Assembly (NCBI GenBank): GCA_040905505.1
Contig: JBBDRL010000108.1
Coordinates: forward strand, 1-64,000
Length of the DNA: 64,000 nt
Reading direction: 5' to 3'
Source: WHSP01 sp040905505
GTDB taxonomy: Bacteria; Gemmatimonadota; Gemmatimonadetes; Longimicrobiales; Longimicrobiaceae
Shown one piece after another: positions 10,510-19,211 of the stretch. The translations under genes and the position numbers were made by a program. The notes beneath the pieces were generated by a model, which ran no database searches, had not been told where the DNA came from, and saw only the letters and a list, made by a program, of their open reading frames with translations. Positions within the stretch are counted from its first letter, which is position 1. Every line of letters begins with the position of its first letter.

Positions 10510-11685
10510 ATGTCCCCGTCCGATCGCGCGAAAGCCACGACTTTACTGGGCGCCGCCCTACTGCTGGTGGGATGCGGGGGCGCGGGCGACGAGACGTCCG
10601 CCGAAGCGGGAGCCGCGGCCCTCGAAGAGGCCGCATCCTTCATGCTCCCGCCCACCGGCACGACCGGCACACCGGCGGACGACGTGCCCGACCCTGCGCT
10701 GAACGGCCTCCCCAATCCCAACCCGACCGTCGTCACCAACTGGGGGCCGCTCCCCGATGGGCGCGAGTGGGGTAGCACGGCCGGGGTCGATATCGGACCC
10801 GACGGCCACGTCTGGGCGTACGACCGCTGCGGCGGCGGGCTCGACGGCGGCTGCGACGCCAACCCCGTCGACCCGATCTTCAAGTTCGACCGCAACACCG
10901 GTGAGATCCTGACCAGCTTCGGCGCCGGCCTCTTCGTCACACCCCACGGCCTGCACGTCGACGACGACGGCAACGTCTGGGTGACGGACTTCGCGGGCAA
11001 CGACGCTGGGACGAAGGGGCATCAGGTGATCAAGTTCAGCCCCGAGGGTGAGGTCCTGATGCGGCTGGGCGAGGCCGGCGTGGCGGGCACCGCTCCGGGA
11101 CAATTCAATCAGCCCACGGACGTGATCACGGCGCCGAACGGCGACATCTTCGTCTCCGACGGGCACAGCGGCCAGAGCGGGAACCCGCCCGCCGACGCAA
11201 CGGGCCGGATCATCAAGTTCACGCCCGACGGCGAGTACGTCACCGAATGGGGGACTATCGGGAATGCTCCCGGCCAGTTCCGCACGCCGCATGCGATGGC
11301 CTTCGACTCCCAGGGCCGCCTCTTCGTCGCCGATCGCGGGAACCACCGGATCCAGATCTTCGACCAGGACGGCAACCACCTCGATTCGTACTACCAGTTC
11401 AGCCGAATCAGCGACATCTTCATCACGCCTGACGACATGCTGTACGCCGTCGACTCCGAGACGCGTGAGGAAAACCACCCGGGCTGGATCACCGGCATCC
11501 GCATCGGCAACGCCACGGCCGACGCGGTCACCGCCTTCATCCCGCCCCACGAGTGGGCGGACCGACCGGAGGGCGTCGCCGGTGAGGGCGTCGCGGTCGA
11601 CGCGGACGGCCACGTCTACGTCGCGGAAGGCCCCGGCTCGCGCCCGGCAGTCGACGGCGGGCTGACGAAGTACGTGAGGGAGTAG
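10510..11685 (+). CDS. NHL-repeat beta-propeller lipoprotein
   Basis: A 391-residue lipoprotein (lipobox ALLLVGC, Cys at residue 22). The ATG at 10510 follows a GAAGGAG ribosome binding site; the frame is open upstream but lacks coding character. NHL-type blades repeat: GHQVIKFSPEGEVLMRLGEAG, GQFNQPTDVITAPNGDIFVSD, RIIKFTPDGEYVTEWG and GNHRIQIFDQDGNHLDSY. The layout resembles the peptidyl-alpha-hydroxyglycine-lyase branch of six-bladed propellers, but I see no residue pattern that proves catalysis. It is divergent from the DUF4159 gene, and the 203 bases between them must hold both promoters. Confidence 0.82.
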   Translation: MSPSDRAKATTLLGAALLLVGCGGAGDETSAEAGAAALEEAASFMLPPTGTTGTPADDVPDPALNGLPNPNPTVVTNWGPLPDGREWGSTAGVDIGPDGHVWAYDRCGGGLDGGCDANPVDPIFKFDRNTGEILTSFGAGLFVTPHGLHVDDDGNVWVTDFAGNDAGTKGHQVIKFSPEGEVLMRLGEAGVAGTAPGQFNQPTDVITAPNGDIFVSDGHSGQSGNPPADATGRIIKFTPDGEYVTEWGTIGNAPGQFRTPHAMAFDSQGRLFVADRGNHRIQIFDQDGNHLDSYYQFSRISDIFITPDDMLYAVDSETREENHPGWITGIRIGNATADAVTAFIPPHEWADRPEGVAGEGVAVDADGHVYVAEGPGSRPAVDGGLTKYVRE

Positions 11686-11708
11686 GCGACGGTAACAGTC
11701 AACAGGTA

Positions 11709-11775
11709 ACAGTCTACGGTCGACAGATACGGAACGGTCTTCGAATTCGGCAGCGCCTGCCGAACTGTAGACTGT
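11709..11775. repeat. Nested inverted repeat after the NHL gene
   Basis: The outer arms ACAGTCTAC (11709-11717) and GTAGACTGT (11767-11775) enclose a perfect inner hairpin, TTCGGCAG (11746-11753), CGC, CTGCCGAA (11757-11764). It may terminate the NHL transcript, though no T-run follows, or be a small mobile palindromic element. Confidence 0.55.
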
Positions 11776-11793
11776 CGACTGTAGGCTTTCCCC

Positions 11794-12212
11794 ATGCGCC
11801 CTCTCCACTGGATCAATCTCGTCCTGCTCGGCGCGCTGCTGATCGGCAGTGCGCTGCTCTGGCCGACGTTGCCGGAGCGAGTCCCCGGGCATTTCGGGGC
11901 CAGCGGCGAGGTCACACGTTGGGAGCCGGTCTCCCTCACTTCGTGGTTCCTGCCGCTGGCGATCGCCTGTTCGATCGTGGCGATGAACTACGGGGTCGCA
12001 CGGCTCATCCCGCGCTGACCTCACCTCATCAACCTTCCCGAAAAGAAGGCCTTCCTCGAGCTGACCCCGGACCGGCGGGCGCCGGTGATCATCCGCATGC
12101 ATGAGTTCCTCTACGGCCTCACGAGCATGATGATCGTCCTCTTCGGCTTCACTCAGTGGATGACCTACCGGGCCGCGGTGAGTGCCGATCAGGTGCCGAC
12201 CCGGGCCGACCC
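11794..12212 (+). pseudogene. DUF1648 membrane protein, broken by in-frame TGA
   Basis: The first 74 codons (11794-12018) encode a DUF1648 start: a TM helix (INLVLLGALLIGSALLW), the motif LPERVPGHFGASGEVTRW, and a second TM helix. A TGA at 12016-12018 interrupts it. In the same frame the family sequence continues without loss: PHLINLPEKKAFLELTPDRR, then a third hydrophobic stretch (YGLTSMMIVLFGFTQWM). A CGA-to-TGA change would explain the stop. The normal fourth helix (about 60-70 residues more) is absent; family likeness ends near 12190 and the convergent gene begins. Conclusion: a decaying gene, unless the TGA is a sequencing error. Confidence 0.75.
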
Positions 12213-13169
12213 TCAGTCGGCCACGGTCGCCAACGCAGCCGCGGGGAGCCCGACCTCGCCGGCCCAGTCGAGATATATCCGCAGCATGTCGCGCGTCTGG
12301 TCGCCCACCTTGGTGAAGTGGACGCGCAGATAGGTCTCCAGATCGAAGGGCGCGGCAAGCGGTGCGGTGCGGAGGAGGGCGCGAATCGTGGAGGTGTGTG
12401 CCGCAAGGCGAAGGGCGAGGGGCGGCTGTACGCCACGGCGGCCGCCGACGATGCGCATCGCTTCACGGCTCGCGCGCGTCGCCAGCGCCAGGTGCTCGCC
12501 ACGGCGAAACTCGTGGAACCGCCAGTCCGCCCGCTCCAACTCCGAGATCAGCGGAATCAGGAGAGCGGCGCCGAAGGCCGCGCGCTCCGGCGCGTTCGGA
12601 TCGTGTCGGGCGGGGAGCCCGCCGCTGTTGAGGGACTCGACGACCCCTGCAACCCTCTCCGCCGGTCCGCTCATCGGACTGGCCGAGAGCGGCGGCAGCC
12701 AGTACGCAACGCCCGGCTCCGGAAACCGCGCCTCGCCGGGCAAGGGGGCGCGATAGCCGATGAGGGTTATGGTCCCCTGCACCACCCGGTCCTCCGGCAC
12801 CGTTGCGCGCACGAAGTCCCGATCTTGGGGGCCGGGCTGGAGCAGGACGATCGTCGCGTCGCCCACCACCGCCGCCAGCCCGGCGAACCAATCGCCGGCT
12901 CGTAGCGCGGTCGAGGACATGGTCAGGTAGACCTGGTTCCATGACTCGCGCGATACCTCTTCGACACTGTCGTAAACGCTGTATTCGTCGAAACGCTCAG
13001 GTTCCGACCGGCGCCCGGGCAGGCGGTTCAGCGGGTAAAGCGTCAGGCCGGCCCGCGTCGCCCCGGCGTGCTCGGGCTTCACCAGGAATCCGACCGTCGC
13101 TCCTCCGCGCGCCAGGTGGTATCCATGAACCTGACCGACGACTCCGGCACCGACGACGAGAGCTTTCAT
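12213..13169 (-). CDS. Ketopantoate reductase-like (ApbA/PanE) protein
   Basis: A 318-residue protein beginning MKALVVGAGVVGQVHGYHLA, a Rossmann GxGxxG dinucleotide-binding motif, followed by ARGGATVGFLVKP. The overall two-domain layout is that of the ApbA/PanE family (NADPH-dependent 2-dehydropantoate 2-reductase and relatives). The C-terminal helical domain is divergent and the usual catalytic Lys/Glu signature (KxxxN, NSxxAxxR) is not obvious, so the substrate may not be ketopantoate. The ATG at 13169 is set by the Rossmann motif; the frame is open a further 312 bases upstream but lacks similarity to anything. Convergent with the broken DUF1648 gene. Confidence 0.65.
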   Translation of the reverse strand: MKALVVGAGVVGQVHGYHLARGGATVGFLVKPEHAGATRAGLTLYPLNRLPGRRSEPERFDEYSVYDSVEEVSRESWNQVYLTMSSTALRAGDWFAGLAAVVGDATIVLLQPGPQDRDFVRATVPEDRVVQGTITLIGYRAPLPGEARFPEPGVAYWLPPLSASPMSGPAERVAGVVESLNSGGLPARHDPNAPERAAFGAALLIPLISELERADWRFHEFRRGEHLALATRASREAMRIVGGRRGVQPPLALRLAAHTSTIRALLRTAPLAAPFDLETYLRVHFTKVGDQTRDMLRIYLDWAGEVGLPAAALATVAD

Positions 13170-13695
13170 CCCCGGATGATGATCCGCGCGGGCCGGGGTG
13201 GCAAGGCGGGCGGCACGGAGACCGCTGCAAAAGGATCGATATAGGGAACCGCCGCTGGCGGGTCGCCGACGATGGCCTCGGGATCGATGACCGGTGGGTA
13301 ACCCGCCGAGCTGCGTCACGATCTCCGTCGACCGCGACGAGACGGTGCCGATCGTCGTCTCGGCGTCACCCGGAGCGCGCGTCATCTCACCGTCAATCGT
13401 GCGCGTCGCCCTACCCACCGCTTCCACGACGTCACCCGCGCCCGTCCCGATCGCGGTCTGCGCCTTGACGACGCGCTTCATGCGGCGATCCGAGCGGGTG
13501 TCGAACGGAGTTCGCCGTCGCTCACGTGGCGTCCAGCGTCGCCGTGATCGATCCGCTGGGACGGGCGGGGGCGCGCCCGCGGGCCGTCCCCCACGGTGCG
13601 CGAGCCCCGCTCCAGCATCGGCCCGCGTGACGCGCGGCCGTCCGCACTCTAGTATGTAGACCGCAGCCCGAGATCATCTACAGCAGAAGCGATTG
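13170..13695. other. Intergenic region, no gene seen
   Basis: Open frames exist on both strands, as expected for GC-rich DNA, including a minus-strand extension continuous with the ketopantoate-reductase-like gene. None shows a recognisable domain together with a ribosome binding site. It should contain two divergent promoters. Confidence 0.4.
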
Positions 13696-14967
13696 ATGGA
13701 TCAGAGCGCCTCCAGTTTCGAACATTTCGCCGCGGAGCGGCTGAATCGCGACAGTGAACGGATCGCCCAAAACTGGGTCGACGTGCTGTCCTCCCAGCTC
13801 GGCGTACGCCCCCGGCGCGTCCTGCCCACGAAGGAGCTGCTCAACTGCCTCCCCGAGGTCCTGAGCCGCGCCTCCGAGTTCCTCGTCGCGCCGGACGACG
13901 AGAAGCTCACGATGGAGCGCTTCATCACCGACGACCTCCGCGAGCTCGCCCGCCTGCGCCGCGAGCAGGGCTTCGACGTTCAGGAGGTGATCCGGGAATT
14001 CCACGAGCTCGCTCAGATCCTCGACGCCATCGTGCTGGAGTGGATCGACGACTACCCTCGGACGGCCGATCCCATCGCGATCGCACACGTCGTCAGCCGC
14101 CTGAACCGCGTCCCCCTTTTGATGGGAGAGATCACACTCGCGACGTTCCGGGACGAGGAGCAGCAGAGCCGCCACGCCTCCGCCCGACAGCTTCGTGATT
14201 TCGCCGAGATGCTCATTCACCAGATCAAGACGCCGCTCGGGGCCGCCGAGGGCGCGGCACTCCTACTCGAGAACGACGAACTGGCGGACGATCCCGAGGC
14301 GCGCCGGAGTTTCGCGGGGCTCATCCGCCGCAACCTGTCTCGCGCCCGCAACATCGTCGAGGACGTCCACGAGCTTACCATCGCCCAACATTCGAAGGCC
14401 AGTGCGGGGCGGTTCGTCCCGCTCAGCGAGATCCTCGACGAGGTGCTGGATGAACTCCGCCCCCTGCTGGATGAGCACGACGTCAGCGTCGACCTGCGCG
14501 GGCCCATCACGGATGTGGCGGTCGATGCTTCGCGGGTCGAGATCATTCTGCTCAACCTCATCAGTAACGCGGTCAAGTACTCGGACCCCGAAGCGGCGGA
14601 GCGCTGGGTGCGGATCAGGTCCACCGGCTCGCCGGAGTCCGACGCCTGGTGGATCGAGATCGCGGACAACGGTCTCGGCATCCCGCCGGACGTGCACGAC
14701 AAGATCTTCGACAGATTCGTCCGTGCTCACCCGTCCCGCGCCGAAGGTAGCGGCCTGGGCCTATCGATCGTGTGGGAGGCGGTGCAGCAGCTCGGCAGCG
14801 AGGTCAGCCTCGAGAGCGAGCCCGGACGCGGTTCCACTTTCCGCGTCAGGCTCCCCCAGCCCGCGCGGCCCTCGGACCCTGGCGACGAGAGCGATGCGAC
14901 CGACACTGGGGAAAGCTACGGGGAGGTCGAGGAAGACGGGGAGCCCACCGACGATCCGCGAGCGTAG
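13696..14967 (+). CDS. RsbRD-type sensor histidine kinase, cytosolic
   Basis: A 423-residue kinase with an N-terminal RsbRD_N-like helical region (about residues 8-155; ERIAQNWVDVL, LPTKELLNCLPEVL, QGFDVQEVIREFHEL), which in other proteins is a sensory or stressosome-type domain. The H-box reads HQIKTPLGA with phosphoacceptor His175. The ATPase domain has NLISNAVKY (N), IADNGLGIP (G1) and GSGLGLSIV (G2). There is no TM helix, so it should sense a cytosolic signal. The acidic C-terminal tail (last 30 residues) is low complexity. No response regulator is adjacent. The ATG at 13696 is preferred over a TTG one codon earlier; the ribosome binding site is weak. Confidence 0.88.
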   Translation: MDQSASSFEHFAAERLNRDSERIAQNWVDVLSSQLGVRPRRVLPTKELLNCLPEVLSRASEFLVAPDDEKLTMERFITDDLRELARLRREQGFDVQEVIREFHELAQILDAIVLEWIDDYPRTADPIAIAHVVSRLNRVPLLMGEITLATFRDEEQQSRHASARQLRDFAEMLIHQIKTPLGAAEGAALLLENDELADDPEARRSFAGLIRRNLSRARNIVEDVHELTIAQHSKASAGRFVPLSEILDEVLDELRPLLDEHDVSVDLRGPITDVAVDASRVEIILLNLISNAVKYSDPEAAERWVRIRSTGSPESDAWWIEIADNGLGIPPDVHDKIFDRFVRAHPSRAEGSGLGLSIVWEAVQQLGSEVSLESEPGRGSTFRVRLPQPARPSDPGDESDATDTGESYGEVEEDGEPTDDPRA

Positions 14968-15172
14968 ACCCGCGAGGTGGGGAGCTAGCGGACGGCGGGC
15001 GAGCGCGCGATGCCATGGCGCGCGATGCGATAGCGCTGAAGATTCCCTCGCTCGGTAGGCGCGACGCGAACCTTTCTCACGCCCGCGCCGGCGACTATTT
15101 TCGGATACTGGGTACGCGCGGACCGCGGCGGGCTCGCGTAGTAGCGACTGCCAAGCTGCACACCTCCAAGAA

Positions 15173-15811
15173 ATGCGACGATCCACACCGTGGTTGGCCG
15201 GAGCTTTCGCCTTTTCGGTTTCCGTCCTCGCGGGATGTGCCGCAGCCGGGGCTGGCGTGTCTACGGCGGCGGGTCCGCGGGGGCCCGGCGGGACGGTGGC
15301 GGAGGCTCACCCCGCGGATGTCCACTTCATCACGGGGATGATCCATCACCACGCTCAGGCGCTGGTGATGTCCTCCCTGGCCGCTACGAATGCGGGGAGT
15401 GGTGCCATCCGGACGCTCGCTGAACGCATTCACGTGGGCCAGACGGACGAGATCCGGCTGATGCAGCAGTGGCTCGGCGACGTCGGTGAGCCCATATCCG
15501 AGCCCTCCCCCGCCGGAATGCGCATGGAGATGGGCGGTGTGGAGCACGAGATGCTCATGCCGGGGATGCTCACACCCGAGCAGCTCGCACAGCTCGAGCG
15601 CACCCGCGGTGACGAGTTCGACCGACTGTTCCTGGAGTACATGATCCAGCACCACGAGGGAGCGCTGGACATGGTCGATACCCTCTTCGCCACCGACGGC
15701 GCGGGGGTCGACGACTTCATCTACAAGACCGCCTCCGACACCTTCGCCGACCAGGGCTCAGAGATAGACCGCATGCAGCGGATGCTCGATGCCCGCTACA
15801 GCGGCCCATGA
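15173..15811 (+). CDS. DUF305 (CopM-like) lipoprotein
   Basis: A 212-residue exported DUF305 protein with a lipobox near residue 22 (VLAGC). DUF305 proteins are ferritin-like helical bundles with His/Met clusters, some linked to copper binding. Both family signatures are present: DVHFITGMIHHHAQALVMS and EYMIQHHEGALDMVD. Between them is a Met-rich stretch (GMRMEMGGVEHEMLMPGM), consistent with metal binding. The stop TGA overlaps an ATG of the next frame (ATGA at 15808-15811), and the LVIVD gene follows directly, so the two are likely one operon. Confidence 0.9.
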   Translation: MRRSTPWLAGAFAFSVSVLAGCAAAGAGVSTAAGPRGPGGTVAEAHPADVHFITGMIHHHAQALVMSSLAATNAGSGAIRTLAERIHVGQTDEIRLMQQWLGDVGEPISEPSPAGMRMEMGGVEHEMLMPGMLTPEQLAQLERTRGDEFDRLFLEYMIQHHEGALDMVDTLFATDGAGVDDFIYKTASDTFADQGSEIDRMQRMLDARYSGP

Positions 15812-15861
15812 CCCCAGCACTTCGCTCGATCGGTCCGCTCACCATCAACCGGAGTCTACCC

Positions 15862-17643
15862 GTGATCACCCACCCCCCGATACGGCGCCCATGCGCCGTG
15901 CGCCTCTCAGCGCTCGCCGTGGCCGCCCTGCTTCCGTGGATGTCGGCCTGCTCGAGCGCCGCGCCCACGCCGGGCGCCGGCGTCTCACCCGCGCTGAACA
16001 TGTCCACGACGCCGCCGAGCCCCGATCCGCGGGTCGGTCTGCGCGCGGGTCGGGACGACGCCGGCCAGGCCGCCTGGAACATGCGGCTCATCACGAACCG
16101 CCCGACGCCTGAGCCGGGTGTGGGCGCATGGAACTCGGACCTCGCGTTCCTGGACGATTACGTGATCCAGGGGAACTACAACGGGTTCCTCATCTGGGAC
16201 GTATCGAGTCCCACCGAGCCCCAGCTGACGGGATCGTATCTCTGCCCGGCGTCGCAGAACGACGTGTCGGTCTATCGGAATCTGCTGTTTATGTCCAGCG
16301 AGTCGCGCAGCGGCAGGGTCGATTGCGGAACCGAGCCACCGGAGGAGGAGGTCAGCCCGGTGCGTATGCGGGGGATCCGCATCTTCGACATCAGCGACAT
16401 CCGTAATCCCGAGTACATCCAGGATGTCCAGACCTGCCGCGGGTCGCATACGCATACGCTGGTGACCGACCCGAACGATCCGGCGAACGTCTACGTGTAC
16501 GTGTCCGGCTCGTCTTCGGTCAGGCCGGCGGAGGAGTTGGCGGGGTGCTCGGACCTGACGCCCGACGAGAATCCCAACTCCTCACTGTTCCAGATCGAGG
16601 TCATTCAGGTGCCGGTGGCGGCGCCGCAGAATGCGGCGATCGTGACCGGCGCGCGCGTCTTCCAGGGACTGGCCCCGCCGCCGGCGCGGAGCAGTGGCCG
16701 TCAGCGCAGCACCGGCCCCAACCAGTGCCACGACATCACGGCCTATCCGGCAGCCGGCCTCGCGGGCGGCGCGTGCCAGGGCTACGGCATCCTCCTCGAC
16801 ATCAGTGACCCTGCCCGGCCGCAGCGGCTGACGGAGGTGGCGGACACCAACTTCGCGACCTGGCACTCCGTCTCGTTCGACAACGACGGCGACAAGGTAC
16901 TCTGGACGGACGAGTGGGGCGGCGGCACCTCCCCACGCTGTCGCGCGAGCGACAACCCCGTCTGGGGCGGCAACGCGATCTTCGAGCTCGTCGACGGACG
17001 GGCGGAATTCCGCAGTTACTACAAGCTGCCCGCCGCGCAGACGGAATCCGAGAACTGCGTCGCGCACAACGGCTCGCTCGTGCCAGTGCCCGGGCGCGAC
17101 ATCAAGGTCCAGGGGTGGTATCAGGGCGGCATCTCGGTGATGGACTTCACCGACGCGCGCAATCCCGTGGAGATCGCGTTCTTCGACCGCGGCCCGCTCA
17201 TAGCGGACGAGCTGCGCACGGCCGGCTCGTGGTCGGCGTACTGGTACAACGGCTACATCTACAACTCCGAGATCGAGCGCGGGCTGGACGTGCTGGAGCT
17301 GCAACCGAGCGGATTCCTCACCGAGAACGAGCTCGAGGCGGCGCGTAGTGTCCGTCTGGACTACTTCAACGCGCAGGAGCAGCAGCGCTTCACGTGGCCG
17401 CCCACCTTCGCGCTGGCGAACGCCTACCTCGACCAGCTCGACCGCGACAACGGCCTGGCGGCCGACCGGGTGGCCGCGATACGCGGGGAGCTCGCACGCG
17501 CAGAGGGCCTATCGGGCGCCGCGCGACGACAGGCGCTCGCGCAACTCGCCGGTCAGATCGACGCGGACGCCGCCCGCGCCGGCGATCGCGCGAAGGCGAC
17601 ACTACTCGCGACGGCGGTACGGGACCTCGGCAACGTGCGGTAG
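15862..17643 (+). CDS. LVIVD-repeat lipoprotein
   Basis: An exported propeller protein of 593 residues if started at the GTG at 15862. That start is chosen because GGAG lies 7 bases upstream and it gives a compact signal peptide ending in a lipobox (PWMSAC). An in-frame ATG at 15808, overlapping the DUF305 stop as ATGA, would add 18 residues and is the alternative. LVIVD-type blades are visible: GFLIWDVSSPTEPQLTGSY, GIRIFDISDIRNPEYIQDV, GILLDISDPARPQRLTEV and GISVMDFTDARNPVEIAFF. Six or more Cys suggest disulfides. Such proteins are common in environmental Gram-negatives; the ligand is unknown. A Gln/Arg/Ala-rich helical C-terminal tail follows the propeller. Confidence 0.85.
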   Translation: MITHPPIRRPCAVRLSALAVAALLPWMSACSSAAPTPGAGVSPALNMSTTPPSPDPRVGLRAGRDDAGQAAWNMRLITNRPTPEPGVGAWNSDLAFLDDYVIQGNYNGFLIWDVSSPTEPQLTGSYLCPASQNDVSVYRNLLFMSSESRSGRVDCGTEPPEEEVSPVRMRGIRIFDISDIRNPEYIQDVQTCRGSHTHTLVTDPNDPANVYVYVSGSSSVRPAEELAGCSDLTPDENPNSSLFQIEVIQVPVAAPQNAAIVTGARVFQGLAPPPARSSGRQRSTGPNQCHDITAYPAAGLAGGACQGYGILLDISDPARPQRLTEVADTNFATWHSVSFDNDGDKVLWTDEWGGGTSPRCRASDNPVWGGNAIFELVDGRAEFRSYYKLPAAQTESENCVAHNGSLVPVPGRDIKVQGWYQGGISVMDFTDARNPVEIAFFDRGPLIADELRTAGSWSAYWYNGYIYNSEIERGLDVLELQPSGFLTENELEAARSVRLDYFNAQEQQRFTWPPTFALANAYLDQLDRDNGLAADRVAAIRGELARAEGLSGAARRQALAQLAGQIDADAARAGDRAKATLLATAVRDLGNVR

Positions 17644-17724
17644 TCCGCCGCCCCGCGCATTGCCGAGGGGGCAGCTCTCTGTCACCGAGGGGGGCAGTCC
17701 CTTGTCGCCGAGGGGTAGCCCCTT

Positions 17725-17844
17725 GTCGCCCCGAGCGTAGCCGAGGGGCCTGCAGTGCCCCCCCGAGGGGATTTGCGACTGCAGGCCCTCATTTCGCTGG
17801 GGCGTCCGAGGAAGTGCAGGCCCCTCGGCTACGCTCGGGGCGAC
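17725..17844. repeat. 30-bp perfect inverted repeat with 60-base loop
   Basis: The arms at 17725-17754 and 17815-17844 are exact reverse complements over 30 bases. They contain the palindrome-rich core CCCCGAGCGTAGCCGAGGGG. Fragments of the same motif (GTCGCCGAGGGG, GTCACCGAGGGG) recur just to the left at 17680-17720. The element sits between two convergent genes, so it could act as a two-way terminator, but its length and internal repeats look more like a REP-type dispersed element. Confidence 0.9.
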
Positions 17845-17874
17845 GGAATCACTTTCCCATGGTGGGGCGCGGTG

Positions 17875-18480
17875 TCAGAAGGCGATGCCGACGTTGATGA
17901 CACGAATGGTGGGAATGACCTGGAGGTCGAAGGCTTCGTCTCCCGCCCCGAAGAGGCGCTTCAACCCGAAGCCCAGACCGACGTAGAAATTGTCCCGATT
18001 CCCGAGCAGCCAGCTATGGTTGGCGTCGAACCCGACGCCGAAGAAGCTTCCACTGTCGGGCACGTTCGTCACGCCCATCTTCGCGCCGAAAGCCCAGCCC
18101 TCGAGCGGTCGGGATCCGACGTAGAAGCGCCAGAAGACATCGGCGTTGAGGTAGTCGTCGTCGTCGAGAGAAAGGTAGGAGCCGCCGAATCCGGCGGTAG
18201 CCGATTCGTTGATGACCCGCTCGTACTCCGCGTTGAACACTTCGAGGAGTATCCCGAACGGGTTCGCCGAGACCACCTGCTGATATCGCGGGCCGTCCGT
18301 CTCCTGACCGCTCACCGCCGGAGCGGCCGACACGGCAATCCAGCAGAGCCCCACCAGTAGCCCCACGACCCTCCAGCCGGTGCGTGGTCGAAAGTCTCGC
18401 GCTTCCCCACCCAGCGGCCCTGCGAACAGCGCGGTCGCCCCGCGACCGCCTCTTCCGCAATTGCTCGTCATCATCCCCAT
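17875..18480 (-). CDS. Small outer-membrane beta-barrel-like protein
   Basis: A 201-residue protein. The ATG at 18480 is preceded by AGGATGG; a signal sequence (VVGLLVGLCWIAVSAAPAVSG) follows an Arg-rich N-region. The mature part has alternating strands typical of small barrels: ANPFGILLEVFNAEYERV, TAGFGGSYLSL, LNADVFWRFYV, GWAFGAKMGVTNV, FFGVGFDANHSWLL, FYVGLGFGLKRLFG and IRVINVGIAF ending in Phe. This fits an eight-stranded DUF3575/OmpA-like barrel. No enzymatic motif. A small lipoprotein gene lies just upstream on the same strand. Confidence 0.7.
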   Translation of the reverse strand: MGMMTSNCGRGGRGATALFAGPLGGEARDFRPRTGWRVVGLLVGLCWIAVSAAPAVSGQETDGPRYQQVVSANPFGILLEVFNAEYERVINESATAGFGGSYLSLDDDDYLNADVFWRFYVGSRPLEGWAFGAKMGVTNVPDSGSFFGVGFDANHSWLLGNRDNFYVGLGFGLKRLFGAGDEAFDLQVIPTIRVINVGIAF

Positions 18481-18500
18481 CCTGTTTGGAAGTCTGCCCC

Positions 18501-18701
18501 TCAGCCCGGCAGGCGTGCATAACATTCGGACGCCTGTGCCGCGAGCACCCGTGCGCGTGCCGGTGATTCGGTCTGGATGGCTTGCGCGGCGAATTGATCG
18601 CAGGCGGCCTTGTTCTCATCATCGCTCATCCCTCCCGAAAACGGGACGGAGCAGGCGGAGAGGAGTAGCGCCGCGAGGGCTGCACAGATGCAAATTTTCA
18701 T
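18501..18701 (-). CDS. Small Cys-containing lipoprotein
   Basis: A 66-residue product starting at the ATG at 18701. MKICICAALAALLLSAC is a lipoprotein signal (lipobox LLSAC); the mature peptide is about 50 residues, mostly helical and acidic/Ala-rich (DENKAACDQFAAQAIQTE), with two more Cys that could form a disulfide. It lies 20 bases upstream of the barrel gene on the same strand, so co-expression is likely. Family not recognised; function unknown. Confidence 0.6.
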   Translation of the reverse strand: MKICICAALAALLLSACSVPFSGGMSDDENKAACDQFAAQAIQTESPARARVLAAQASECYARLPG

Positions 18702-18893
18702 GGTCTGACCGCCGGTGGGAAGGAAATCGTTATTCGGTGCAGGCATCACGCTCGGAGACATTCCCATGCGAGAGATGTGCCCGGCGGTACGATCCGCCGT
18801 TCGCAACGGGGTCGGCCTTCTTCAGCCGCGGAATGCATCATACTCCATCACTTCCATTTACGGGTACGCCGCACCCTTCGATGGAGGATCCGT

Positions 18894-19181
18894 ATGCCCC
18901 ACCGATCCGATCGCCTCGGGTATTGCCTAATTCTGGCTCTGCTCATCGCCGCCTGCGGCGACACCGGCCCGCGCGTCGATGCCGAGGAGGAGCCCATCGC
19001 GAGCGACTGGGCCGAGATAGCGTCGCGAGACACCCTCGTCGCGCTGACACAGTTCAACTCGACCGGGTACTTCATCTATCGCGGCGCGCCCATGCGGTTC
19101 GAGCACGACCTGCTCGAACGGTCGGTGGAGGCGCTCGGCACACGTTTCGGAATGGGTCCTGCAACATATTGCTGCACATAG
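18894..19181 (+). pseudogene. N-terminal stump of MltF-like transglycosylase
   Basis: The 95-residue frame starts at ATG 18894 after a GGAGG site. It has a lipobox (LILALLIAAC) and then a short match to the start of a family-3 solute-binding domain as in MltF: DTLVALTQFNSTGYFIYRGA, PMRFEHDLLE. Likeness ends at about residue 80 and the frame stops at 19181. A full MltF is about 450-500 residues. The SLT-domain gene 30 bases downstream has its own start and signal sequence in another frame, so this is not a simple split gene. Inference: the remnant of a deleted or truncated gene. Confidence 0.55.
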
Positions 19182-19211
19182 TTTTACGAACTCTCAAAAG
19201 GGAGTCTTCTG

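Noticed and set aside
10558..12102. Long minus-strand open frame (over 500 codons)
   Set aside because: It is the antisense of the NHL lipoprotein gene and the broken DUF1648 gene; codon pattern and recognisable domains are on the plus strand.
13170..13481. N-terminal extension of the ketopantoate-reductase-like gene
   Set aside because: The frame is open, but the family starts with the Rossmann motif at 13169 and the upstream part has no domain.
17644..17724. Minisatellite of CACCGAGGGG units
   Set aside because: Only three degenerate units are present and they are better explained as fragments of the neighbouring 30-bp inverted repeat.
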